A DNA stretch of 14,292 nt from DASYYE01 sp035946955 (GCA_035946955.1 DASYYE010000273.1:1-14292), one strand, 5' to 3'; shown: positions 1 to 7,459, counted from the stretch's first letter. The notes: generated from the letters alone by a model not told the origin. Numbers and translations: made by a program.

Positions 1-1489
1 TAGCGGAATCGTGGCCGGTGACCGTCACCTGGTAGGTGCCGGCGGCGGTCGGCGTACCCGAGATCAAGCCGCTCGGTGAATCGATCGACAGTCCCGGCGG
101 CAGGCCGTCGGCCGTCCAGACGTACGGCGTGACACCGTCGCGGCCCTGCACGGTCAGGCTGACCGCGGTGCCGACCGCGCCGGACTGGTCGTCCGTCACG
201 ATCGCGCCGAAGGCGAACGGGCGGACGAAGGCGCCCGTCCCGATCGGCGTGCCGACGCCGGTAGGCCCGTCCCAGCCGGCCCTGGCATCGCAGACCGGCG
301 CTCCGCAGTCGCCGGTGCTACCGGTCGTGACGTCGTTCAGCACCTGCTCTGGCGGTACCACGGTCGGGCCGCGGCCGATGAAATGCCGATACAGGAGGAA
401 CGCGGCCGGGTCGGTTGCCAGCGGCGGGCCAGCGAGCGCGTACACCGCCGTGATGATCGGCGTAGCCGCGCTGGTGCCCCCGCTGACGTCCCAGCCGGTG
501 TCGTCGATCGTGTCGTAGATCGAGACGCCAGTGTTGATGTCGGCGACGGCGGACACATCAGCGACCGCGCGGTTGCCGCAGTGGGTGTCCGGCGGCCCGA
601 GCTGCCAGCCGGGCTCCGGCTCGAAGGCGGAACAGCCGGATCCCGAGCCGCCCCACGCCTGCTCGGTGAAGGTTCCGCCTGATCCACGGAACAGCGATGT
701 GCCGCCGACCGCAACCACGTACTGGGAAGCCGCCGGATAGAACACCCCGCCGTCGTGACCGTAGTCACCGGAGGCGAAGGCGATCACCGTGCCCGGATGA
801 TTGAAGTGGACGTCGTCGTTGGTTTCGCCCCGGTATTCGGGGAACGCCCAGCTATCGGAGACGAATTTCGCTCGCTCCGTCGCGACATCCACCCCGTCGA
901 ACAGGTCCTGATTGGACTGGGAGTTGGTCTCAACGAGCAGGATGTGGCAGTTCGGGCACGCCGCCGAGACCATATCGAGGTCAAGCGAGGTCTCCGTCCC
1001 CCACCCCGAGAGCACAGGCGGGGGGAGGTTGGGCAGCGGGCTCGCGGCGCCTTCCTGATTGAGCTCCTGGAAGCAGCCGTTCGCTGTCGTGCAGGGCGGA
1101 AGGCCAAACTGCGACCGGTAGACGGCGAGGTCAGAGGCGGCGTTCGGATCGTCGTAGGCGTCGACGATGGCTACCGTCTGGCCGGTGCCGCCGACGGTGT
1201 TGAGGTGATACGCCGCGGCCAGGTCGGCCGGGGTATACCCGTTCGGGGACGGTCCGGCGAGCCTGATGCCCGCGCCGTGGATGTCGGTCCGGATCAGCGC
1301 CATGCACGCCATCGTCCCTGGCTTGCCCAGTGGGCAGGCGTGCTTGTAGTTGGCTGCCGACGCCTGAGACGGACCGGCTGGTGCAGCGGTGGCCATGGCG
1401 GGCGTGGCGGCCAGCGCCGGGAGGACCGCTGTGGCTACGGCAGCGGCCACGATGAAGCGTCGTTTCCTGAATCTGTGCAACAGTGTCAT
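1..1489 (-). CDS. Secreted S53 (sedolisin) family peptidase with C-terminal Ig-like domain, 3' end outside window
   Basis: The minus strand is open from ATG at 1489 to the left edge, giving 496 residues of an unfinished protein. Residues 1-35 look like a Sec signal peptide: a basic start (HRFRKRR), an Ala/Val-rich core and an Ala-x-Ala region. The catalytic domain runs from about 84 to 425. It has the sedolisin Glu and Asp at E166 and D170 (GTETSLDLD), the oxyanion Asp D242 in FASGDYG, and the nucleophile S340 in SGGTSAATP. D386 (NDVTTG) and the AGWDGPTGVGTP segment match the family's calcium site. Residues 430-496 resemble a putative Ig (He_PIG) domain, with PPGLSID and GLISGTPTAAGTY. S53 enzymes are acid-active serine peptidases, so this one should digest protein outside the cell. 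Only about 50 residues separate the signal peptide from the catalytic core, so the usual large pro-domain is missing. A GGGA about 8 bases before ATG 1489 supports that start. The family call is firm; the substrate is unknown. Confidence 0.93.
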   Translation of the reverse strand, partial: MTLLHRFRKRRFIVAAAVATAVLPALAATPAMATAAPAGPSQASAANYKHACPLGKPGTMACMALIRTDIHGAGIRLAGPSPNGYTPADLAAAYHLNTVGGTGQTVAIVDAYDDPNAASDLAVYRSQFGLPPCTTANGCFQELNQEGAASPLPNLPPPVLSGWGTETSLDLDMVSAACPNCHILLVETNSQSNQDLFDGVDVATERAKFVSDSWAFPEYRGETNDDVHFNHPGTVIAFASGDYGHDGGVFYPAASQYVVAVGGTSLFRGSGGTFTEQAWGGSGSGCSAFEPEPGWQLGPPDTHCGNRAVADVSAVADINTGVSIYDTIDDTGWDVSGGTSAATPIITAVYALAGPPLATDPAAFLLYRHFIGRGPTVVPPEQVLNDVTTGSTGDCGAPVCDARAGWDGPTGVGTPIGTGAFVRPFAFGAIVTDDQSGAVGTAVSLTVQGRDGVTPYVWTADGLPPGLSIDSPSGLISGTPTAAGTYQVTVTGHDSA

Positions 1490-1655
1490 GAACCGTGTCC
1501 CATCGACGGTCACACGTGCCGCGGTTGATCGGCGGCGAGTGGCGTGTGCCGGCCGGGCTAAACGTAGGAACCAGCGCTGAAACGGCCCTGGCATGGCGCT
1601 GGAACGGTCGCAGTCGTCAAGCTCGCGGCACCCGGCGAGCATTGCGACCGGTCAC

Positions 1656-2023
1656 GTGATCGCCTATCGTGCCACGCTTGATGTCCCCAGGGAACTGGTG
1701 CAGTCCGTCGCCAAGTTGCTGCTCGCCGAGCGCCACCGGTGCTGCACCCCGCGCGGCAGCCGGGCGCTGACCTGTTTTGGCAGGCTGTGCTGGGGCTGCG
1801 GTGGTTCCGCGACCGCACCAGCCCTGATGCGCTGGCCCGTGACCATGACATCTCGCGGGCCACCCGCAACGCCCTCCAGCGCTCCCTGCGCTGCCTGGGG
1901 GAACGCCGGTTCGCCCAGCTCAACCAGCTCTGGCGCACCCTCCAGCACATTACCGCCAGTCCCAGCAAAATCGGCGCCATCGCCCGAGCCGCACTCGTCC
2001 TCAGCCATTTCGAGCATGGCTAA
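1656..2023 (+). pseudogene. IS5-type transposase remnant, catalytic core deleted and frameshifted
   Basis: A GTG at 1656 opens an N-terminal part (VIAYRATLDVPRELVQ ... TPRGSRALTCF) that I recognise from a common actinobacterial IS5-type transposase. At the T-run 1775-1778 the frame changes, and the protein continues as FWQAVLGLRWFRDRTSP ... ARDHDISRAT. At about 1858-1866 it jumps straight to the C-terminal part RNALQRSLRCLGE ... ASPSKIGAIARAALVLSHFEHG, with TAA at 2021-2023. In intact relatives roughly 170-200 residues carrying the DDE catalytic site lie between SRAT and RNALQ. The copy is therefore a dead element with an internal deletion plus a one-base frameshift. I could not find convincing terminal inverted repeats. 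The family assignment rests on recalled sequence motifs. Confidence 0.8.
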
Positions 2024-2055
2024 ATCACATGAATTTCGTTGAGATAACTTCAGTG

Positions 2056-2337
2056 TTAGGTCGGGGATCCTGCGAGCTGTCGAACGCTTCTGCGGGCATC
2101 TGCCGCCAGGATCCGGGTGATTTCCTTAAACCCATCTTCAATTGGCCTCTGGCTGCCCCGTAGAGCGCGGGCGAGGGTGTGCCATACGCGAGGATCACCG
2201 TCACGGGCGGGCAACTTGGCATTTTCTTGCGGCAGGGTTGCCGGATCTGCCGCCCAGCGGACTGCGGAGAGCGCTCGCAGGGCAGCCAGCGGACGGACCG
2301 CGCACTGCCACAGGTTGAGGCGGTAGTTACCTGTCAG
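2056..2337 (-). pseudogene. Unidentified gene fragment (C-terminal part, no start codon)
   Basis: The minus strand is open for 93 codons between an upstream stop (plus 2338-2340) and TAA at 2058-2056. The translation looks like real protein, with helical mixed-charge segments such as RVWHTLARALRGSQRPIEDG and FKEITRILAADARRSVRQL. The frame contains no ATG or GTG. I therefore read it as the C-terminal end of a larger gene whose 5' part was lost at about 2330, exactly where the truncated ABC gene begins on the other strand. I do not recognise the family. It could be a chance open frame, since long open frames are common at this GC content. Confidence 0.3.
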
Positions 2338-2721
2338 CTACCTAACCGGCACGCTTGATCCGGCCTTGCGCACGATGACCGGGATCCTCGCGGGATGGGG
2401 AGGGCAGCTCACCGTTCTGCTCAACCGGATCACCGAGACCGGCCCGGATCCCGAGGCTCCCAGTCGGCCGGGGCAAGCTGAACCACGGTCTCACGACCTG
2501 CGGATCACCGGGTTGAGGTTCGCCTCCGGACTCCACGCCGAACCGGTAATAGACGACCTCACGGTCGTCGGGCCAAGCGGGATCGGCAAGTCGACGCGGG
2601 CGTCGCTCATCGTCGGCTGGCCGCATCCCAGAAAGGCAGGGTCCTGCTGGGCGGCCTTCCACTCGGGCAGGTCAGCGAGCCCCACCCTCCGGAGCACAAT
2701 CGCGCTGATTCCGCGGGAAGC

Positions 2722-2759
2722 CTACGTCTTCACAGGAACCCTACGTCTTCACAGGAACC
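2722..2759 (+). repeat. Exact 19-bp tandem duplication inside the ABC pseudogene
   Basis: The 19-base unit CTACGTCTTCACAGGAACC occurs at 2722-2740 and again at 2741-2759 with no difference. Nineteen bases shift the frame by one. A missing A in the following gggaaacc (expected gggaaaacc, for REN) shifts it back, so translation resumes as NLGYLRP with six extra residues. This is a direct reading of the sequence; the inferred ancestral codons come from relatives of the family. Confidence 0.95.
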
Positions 2760-2932
2760 CTGCGGGAAACCTCGGCTACCTGCGGCCACAGGCGTCCGCA
2801 GCTGCCTTGGAGGAGGCCGTGGAAGCGCTGGGCATGCTCCCGCTCGTGGACCGGCTCGGCGGCTTCGACACCCGGCTGGGAGTGGGCGGGCCGGTACTAT
2901 CCGCCGGGGAACGCCAGCTCATCGCCCTGGCA

Positions 2933-2935
2933 TGA
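2933..2935 (+). other. Premature in-frame TGA in the ABC ATPase
   Basis: The frame reads LIALA, TGA, AYVSAAKVIVMDEAT. Relatives have Arg at the stop position (LIALARAY), so a single CGA-to-TGA change explains it. It lies between the signature motif and Walker B, so any product would lack the catalytic Glu. Confidence 0.85.
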
Positions 2936-3405
2936 GCCTATGTCTCGGCGGCCAAAGTGATCGTCATGGACGAAGCCACCTGCCACCCGGACCCCTCCGC
3001 CGAGGCCGCGGCCGAGCAGGCCCTCGCCGCCACCGGCCGTACCCTGATCGTCATCGCGCACCGCGTCAGCTCGGCCCGCCAGGCCCAGCGAATCCTGCTG
3101 CTGGACGGAAACTCCGCGACGACCGGCTCGCACGAGGAACTCCTCGCCCTGTCCAGCCTGTACGACGAACTCGTGGGCATTGGAACCCTCATCCACACCC
3201 GGAAGACCTCGGCGAACACCGCCCGCTTGTCGGCGCATAAGTTGATGAGCCCGCTGGGCCAGGCGCGGGCTGGGCACCGCCGATATCTGAACGGCGCCGC
3301 CGCCCCGACCATTCTTCAGGCATGACGCAAGGCTCATGGTGGGCCTGGGTCACGGTGGCTGCAGCGCCGCCCGTGGCTGGTAACGCGGCCGGGGCGGACC
3401 CGCTG

Positions 3406-3603
3406 TCAAGGCCCCTGGTAGCGGCAGAGGCGCATGCCGTGGCCGTGAGCGAACTCGCAGACGGTGCCCTCGATGCCGGACCGGACTGCGTAACTTGTGC
3501 CAGGCGGGGTCCTGCAGCTCGTAGAGCTCGCGCGGGGAAAGCCTACGGCGCGCCTGCCGTCGCCGGAAGTGGTGCAGGCGGCCCTGGCCGGGCAGGGCTT
3601 CAA
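3406..3603 (-). pseudogene. IS1182-type transposase C-terminal remnant
   Basis: On the minus strand the frame contains ACTTSGDGRRAVGF and then AVRSGIEGTVCEFAHGHGM followed by RLCRYQG. This is the hallmark C-terminal signature of IS1182-type transposases (RSGIEGTVNEFAHGHGMRRCRYRG). Between these blocks the homology passes through another frame (LSPRELYELQ), so two compensating indels lie in about 3505-3560. It stops at 3408-3406 directly after RYQGP, where relatives continue for another 30 or so residues, and its N-terminal two thirds are missing. It is a dead fragment, inserted or recombined between the ABC pseudogene and the following orphan 5' end. Confidence 0.8.
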
Positions 3604-3715
3604 GCCGTGTGATCAAATCATTGAAAGCAGCAGGCGAGTCCACGACTGCGACGTCATTCTGTCCCCACTGGATCGTTCCCTGAGTGTCATGATTATGGCT
3701 CCACAACGAGATCAT
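3604..3715 (-). pseudogene. Orphan 5' gene end of about 38 codons joined to the transposase remnant
   Basis: ATG at 3715-3713 starts a minus-strand frame, MISLWSHNHDTQGTIQW then GQNDVAVVDSPAAFNDLITRLEA, which then runs into transposase sequence near 3604. The stretch is visibly less GC-rich than its surroundings and reads like the start of a small soluble alpha/beta protein. The shape (a strand, then a D/E-x-PAAF-x-x-LI helix) is reminiscent of Imm1-type immunity proteins, but the similarity is too short to name it. No clear ribosome binding site is visible. It may be a decapitated small gene or chance. Confidence 0.25.
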
Positions 3716-3781
3716 CTGGCCAACCGACGAAGGTACGGGCGAAGCCTGGGGAGACCACCCATTAAGGTTCTCTTATGGGGT

Positions 3782-3801
3782 TTCAGCGCCGCTTCAGCGC
3801 C
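3782..3801 (+). repeat. 9-bp direct repeat upstream of the repeat-protein gene
   Basis: TTCAGCGCC occurs at 3782-3790 and 3793-3801, an 11-bp period and therefore the same face of the helix. It lies about 80 bases before the start codon, in the region expected to hold the promoter. A regulator site is possible but not shown. Confidence 0.35.
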
Positions 3802-3879
3802 ATTCCAGTGCCTTCAACAAGACTGGGCCTGCTAGTTGGCTGGGATCGGCAAAAGCGAAACGGACGGGGAACGATGACA

Positions 3880-6042
3880 ATGAGACGGCCTGCCATCGTG
3901 GCAGGGCTGGTGATATCCGCGGCGCTCATGATGGCGCAGCCGGCGGTGGCGGGGAGCTGGCAGCAGCAGGGGGTGGCACTCCCGCCGAACGCGACCTCGG
4001 TGCTGAACGGCGTGTCCTGCACGTCCCCGGGCACCTGCATGGCCGTGGGGAGCTTCCATAACCCTGGCGACGGCACGCATCTTCTGGCCGAGAGCCGCAG
4101 CGGGTCCACGTGGACGACCGTGAGCATCCCCGACCCTGGCGGCGCGCAACTCGACGCGATCTCCTGTACGTCTCCCACCACGTGCACCGCGGTAGGCGGT
4201 TCCGGCACCGGTACCTTCGCCGAACGCTGGGACGGTACCCAGTGGACCACCCAGGCCCCCCAGAACCCGCCCGGCGCGACCACCAGCGTGCTCACCGGGG
4301 TCTCGTGCACGTCGCCGACCGCGTGCACCGCGGTGGGCGACTCATCCTCCGCCCCCGACACGGCGGCGACGCTCGCGGAGAAATGGGACGGCACCACCTG
4401 GACTATCCAACCCACTCCCAACGTCAGTGGCCAGGCCTTCAGCAAGCTCCAGGGCGTCTCCTGCAAGTCGGCCATGTGTATCGCCGTCGGCAACTCCGGC
4501 ACCGGAGCGAGCACGCAGACGCTCGCGGAGGCATGGGACGGCACCACCTGGACCATCCAACCCACCCCCAACCGGCCGGGCGGCGTCTCCAGCGACCTCA
4601 ACGGCGTCTCCTGCACGACCGCCACCGCGTGCACCGCGGTCGGGCTGGGCCTGGCCGAGCGCTGGGATGGCACCACCTGGTCGTCGCAGACGATCCGCAC
4701 GCCCAGGCACGGCGAGGAACCTACCCTGGACCGCGTCTCGTGCCCGGCCCTGAACAGTTGCACGGCCGTGGGCACCTTCTTCCAGGACGCGATCACCACG
4801 TTGCTGGCGGAGCACTGGAACGGCACTACGTGGAAGGTCCAGCAAACCCCCATCACGTCCTCCCAGGATTCGAGCCTGCTCAACGACGTGTCGTGCCCGG
4901 GCACGCTCTCGTGCACCGCGGTAGGGAGCTACCACGACCCCACGCCAACCGTTTCCGACCAGGCACTGGCGGAGGTGTTCGCGCTACGGTGGCAGCTCTC
5001 GATTCTCGCCGAACCGGGCGGCATCTCCAGCGGCCTGAGTAAGGTGTCGTGCTCAGCGGCGAACGCATGCACAGCGATCGGGGACGTCTCGTTCAGCGAC
5101 GGCACCTCCGAGCCGGTCGCCGAGATCTGGGATGGCAGCACCTGGACGATCACGAGCAGCCCCGGCCCTGGCACCAACCTGAGCGGGGTGTCGTGCACGG
5201 CCAAGACCGCATGCACCGCCGTGGGCGACGTCCTGTCCGGCGGCACTCCCACGACGCTCGCGGAGTTCTGGGACGGCACGAACTGGACGGCCCAGAGCAC
5301 CCCCAACCCCGACGGGGCGACCCGCAGCTTCCTGACCAGCGTGTCGTGCACGACCGCGACCGCGTGTACCGCCGTTGGGTTCTACGACGACTCCCAGGGA
5401 AACGAGCTACCGCTCGCGGAGCGCTGGGACGGCACGAGCTGGACCATCCAGAGCACCCCGAACCCGCCCGGTAGCACCTCCACCCAGCTCATGAGCGTGT
5501 CCTGCCCCTCGGCCAGCTCCTGCGTCGCCGTGGGAACCTTCCTCAACCCCTCGTTCACCGTGCTGACCGAGGTGTGGGACGGCACAACCTGGACGATCGA
5601 GAGCACCCCCATGCCCCGCGCCTTCCTTAGCGGGGTATCGTGCTCGGCCCCGAACGCCTGCACCGGGGTAGGTGACGTGTTCAACGGCACCCAGACCGTG
5701 CCCCTGGCGGAGCGCTGGGATGGCACCAACTGGACCGTGCAGGGCGCCGCCAACCCCTCCGGCGCGACGATCGCCGAACTGGCCGACGTGTCCTGTCCCG
5801 CCGCATCCGCCAGGAACTGCACCGCCGTGGGATTCCAGACCGACGCCAACGGCGTCGCGACCACGGTGGCAGAGCACTGGAACGGGTCATCCTGGGCGTT
5901 GCAAGACACCGTGAACATCCCGAGCGCACAGACGAACGACCTGACCGGCGTGTCCTGCGCCACCACGACCGGGTGCATGGCCGCCGGGTTCATCACGATC
6001 GGCAACGGAAACGACGACGTCCTGGACGAGCAGTTCTCCTGA
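3880..6042 (+). CDS. Secreted 14-repeat protein, probable beta-propeller (WDG-TW / Cys-pair repeats)
   Basis: The 720-residue product starts MRRPAIVAGLVISAALMM and has a clean signal peptide with a likely cut after AQPAVA. The rest is 13 complete repeats and one partial repeat of about 45-54 residues. The consensus is L-x-x-VSC-x5-C-TAVG, a variable loop, LAE-x-WDGTTWT-x-Q-x-TPNP-x-GA. The two Cys in each repeat (C-x5-C) are nearly invariant and could form a disulfide in the oxidising exterior. The last repeat stops at AGFITIGNGNDDVLDEQFS, before its WDG-TW strand. The mature N-terminus (GSWQQQGVALPPNATSV) supplies just such a strand before repeat 1. That is the Velcro closure of beta-propellers, and 14 repeats would suit two seven-bladed units. 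Repeats 5 and 7 are shortened or divergent. ATG 3880 is preferred because GGGGA at 3866-3870 is 9 bases upstream; ATG 3874 is the alternative. No enzyme motif is seen, so a binding or surface role is inferred. Confidence 0.9.
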   Translation: MRRPAIVAGLVISAALMMAQPAVAGSWQQQGVALPPNATSVLNGVSCTSPGTCMAVGSFHNPGDGTHLLAESRSGSTWTTVSIPDPGGAQLDAISCTSPTTCTAVGGSGTGTFAERWDGTQWTTQAPQNPPGATTSVLTGVSCTSPTACTAVGDSSSAPDTAATLAEKWDGTTWTIQPTPNVSGQAFSKLQGVSCKSAMCIAVGNSGTGASTQTLAEAWDGTTWTIQPTPNRPGGVSSDLNGVSCTTATACTAVGLGLAERWDGTTWSSQTIRTPRHGEEPTLDRVSCPALNSCTAVGTFFQDAITTLLAEHWNGTTWKVQQTPITSSQDSSLLNDVSCPGTLSCTAVGSYHDPTPTVSDQALAEVFALRWQLSILAEPGGISSGLSKVSCSAANACTAIGDVSFSDGTSEPVAEIWDGSTWTITSSPGPGTNLSGVSCTAKTACTAVGDVLSGGTPTTLAEFWDGTNWTAQSTPNPDGATRSFLTSVSCTTATACTAVGFYDDSQGNELPLAERWDGTSWTIQSTPNPPGSTSTQLMSVSCPSASSCVAVGTFLNPSFTVLTEVWDGTTWTIESTPMPRAFLSGVSCSAPNACTGVGDVFNGTQTVPLAERWDGTNWTVQGAANPSGATIAELADVSCPAASARNCTAVGFQTDANGVATTVAEHWNGSSWALQDTVNIPSAQTNDLTGVSCATTTGCMAAGFITIGNGNDDVLDEQFS

Positions 6043-6060
6043 TCGCTGATCACCCGTCGC

Positions 6061-6101
6061 GACGGCTGGGCGGAGCCTGAGTCAGGCTCCGCCCAGCCGT
6101 C
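6061..6101 (+). terminator. Strong hairpin terminator after the repeat-protein gene
   Basis: A perfect 20-bp inverted repeat (6061-6080 with 6082-6101, one central base) begins 18 bases after the stop codon. In RNA the tip would open to a loop of about 5 bases, leaving about 18 GC-rich pairs. No U-tract follows, which is common for actinobacterial terminators. The long perfect stem could also stop transcription coming from the right. Confidence 0.85.
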
Positions 6102-6232
6102 CGCGTTGCTCCTGTGGGGTGCCAGTAGTCGGCCTCGCCCATAGCTGGGCGATGGGTCAGAGACCCGCGGTAGTAGATGATGATCGGCCGTGTCTCTTCG
6201 CCTGCTCTACCTGACGCTCGTCCGGCTGGTGG
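6102..6232. other. Unassigned spacer between terminator and helicase remnant
   Basis: No gene, RNA or repeat could be recognised in these 131 bases. The 5' breakpoint of the helicase remnant lies at its right end: homology starts abruptly at about 6233. Confidence 0.5.
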
Positions 6233-7042
6233 ATGTCGGTCGGCGCCGGGCAGGTCCTGCGTGACCTGCTGGCAGCTGAGTCCATCCCGCGGGTCCGGCT
6301 GACCAAGATCTTCCGCCAAGCGCAGGAATCCGGCATCGTCATCAACGCGCACCGCGTCAACGCGGGCCGGTTCCCGGTCCTCCGCGGATACCCGGATTTC
6401 TTCTTCTTCCCCTGTGAGGAAACCGAGCAGGCTGCTGCCCTTGCCGTGGAGGTCGCCACGCACCGCATCCCGCGCAAGTTCCGGCTGGACCCCAGGCGCG
6501 ACATCCAGGTGCTCGCCCCGATGCACCGCGGCCCGGCCGGCGCGGGCAACCTCAACCTGCTGCTGCAACAGGAACTGGCCCCCTACCAGGAGGGCCAGCC
6601 AGAGCGCCGCCAAGGCGGCCGGGTCTTCCGGGTCGGTGACAAGGTCACCCAGTTGCGCAACAACTACGAGAAGGGCGCGGCGGGGGTTTTCAACGGCACC
6701 CTCGGCGTGGTGACCGCAATCTCACCCGAAGAGCACACCCTGACGATGCGAACCGACGAAGACGAGGTCATCGGCTACGGCTTCGATGAGCTGGACGAGC
6801 TCGCGCACGCCTACGCCATCACCATCCACCGGTCCCAGGGCAGCGAATACCCGGCCGTGGTCATCCCACTGACCACCAGCGCCTGGATGATGTTGCAGCG
6901 CAACCTGCTCTATACCGCCATCACCCGGGCCAAGAAGCTCGCCGTCCTCGTCGGGACCGCCCAGGCCATCAGCGCGGCCGTGCGGACCGCCAGCGCCGGA
7001 CGCCGCCACACCGGCCTGAGCCACCGGCTGACACCCAGATAA
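6233..7042 (+). pseudogene. RecD2-like SF1 helicase, C-terminal half only
   Basis: The 269-residue frame matches the second half of RecD2-type helicases. It has SVGAGQVLRDLL (just after the usual GDxDQLP motif III), LTKIFRQAQESGIVINAHRV, IQVLAPMHRGPAGAGNLN, the SH3-like segment FRVGDKVTQLRNNYEKGAAG, motif V ITIHRSQGSEYPAVVIP, and motif VI LLYTAITRAKK. Walker A, the DExx motif and motif III itself are absent, and the bases before ATG 6233 do not encode them. Full-length relatives are about 700-750 residues. Without the first RecA domain it cannot hydrolyse ATP. The remaining frame is intact with normal GC-rich third positions, so the truncation looks recent, or the piece could still make a stable domain. 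An internal start producing a real short protein is possible but unlikely. Confidence 0.85.
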
Positions 7043-7129
7043 CACCCAAGCCAGGCGGCAAGGCATAGAAGAAACCACACACCAGCACCGTCCAGGCCTG
7101 CGTGCGCAGGAACTGCCGCCCGATAGTTC

Positions 7130-7459
7130 GGCAGCGCTGCGGCGCGGGCGGCACCCGCGGCCGCAGCCGCTCCAGCACCAGCCATCGCCACCCTGGGGCG
7201 GCTGTGGGTGGTCGACGTCAAGGCCATCGGCGCCGGGCCGCGTGCCTACGACCTGGCCGAGGCGTTGCTGGTCGGTGCCGGGCACGGCCATGTCACCGAG
7301 TCGGCTGGGCCCCCGCTGTGGGCCCACGCCGCCGGGCTGGACCGCCGGGAGTCCGCTGCCTGCGCCGACTCGGCCGGCCTGACGATGGCCGGACCCTGTG
7401 GGGCTCGATTATTCGATCTGGCCTGGCCAGGCTTGCGGGCTGAGATCATCGCTGAGTGA
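7130..7459 (+). CDS. Hypothetical open frame, possibly a fragment
   Basis: An open frame begins after a stop near 7125, passes through an Ala/Pro-rich stretch (AARAAPAAAAAPAPAIAT) and continues as LGRLWVVDVKAIGAGPRAYD, then LAEALLVGAGHGHVTESAG, ending at 7459. The first usable start is GTG 7208, giving 83 residues. Codon third positions are GC-rich as in real genes here, but no family is recognised and no good ribosome binding site precedes 7208. It lies between two broken or mobile genes, so it may be a C-terminal remnant or noise. Confidence 0.25.
   Translation, partial: GSAAARAAPAAAAAPAPAIATLGRLWVVDVKAIGAGPRAYDLAEALLVGAGHGHVTESAGPPLWAHAAGLDRRESAACADSAGLTMAGPCGARLFDLAWPGLRAEIIAE

Larger units (their letters stand above)
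2327..3240 (+). pseudogene. ABC exporter ATP-binding protein, multiply broken
   Basis: This is the nucleotide-binding half of an ABC exporter of the fused membrane-ATPase type. Visible pieces in order are the linker after the membrane domain (LRTMTGILAGWGGQLTVLLN), Walker A GPSGIGKST (about 2571-2597), the Q-loop region IALIPREAYVFTG, the signature LSAGERQ (about 2899-2919), Walker B VIVMDEAT (about 2957-2983), and the H-loop VIAHR with the closing LLALSSLYDELVG. The membrane domain is absent: homology starts near 2327. Lesions include loss of about ten residues between VIDDL and VVGPSG, and a pair of frameshifts (about 2630 and 2686; the other frame gives VLLGGLPLGQVSEP). A 19-bp tandem duplication at 2722-2759 is offset by a one-base loss just after it. 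An in-frame TGA at 2933-2935 replaces the Arg expected after LIALA, and the frame is lost again near 3175. The D-loop Leu of HLDP is Pro. No functional transporter subunit can result. Confidence 0.85.

Noticed and set aside
755..1528. A 257-codon plus-strand open frame
   Set aside because: It is antisense to the S53 peptidase, which has all catalytic motifs and a signal peptide.
1771..1780. Programmed frameshifting on the TTTT run in the IS5-type remnant
   Set aside because: Relatives recalled for this family are single-frame, and the copy has also lost its catalytic core, so simple decay is the simpler explanation.
3783..4916. A 377-codon minus-strand open frame
   Set aside because: It is antisense to the repeat protein. 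Its apparent repeats only mirror the codon-level repeats of the real gene, and it has no start signal.
4000..6042. Regularly spaced repeats of about 150 bp that might suggest a CRISPR array or satellite
   Set aside because: The repeat is imperfect at DNA level, stays in frame for 720 codons, and is best explained as protein repeats.
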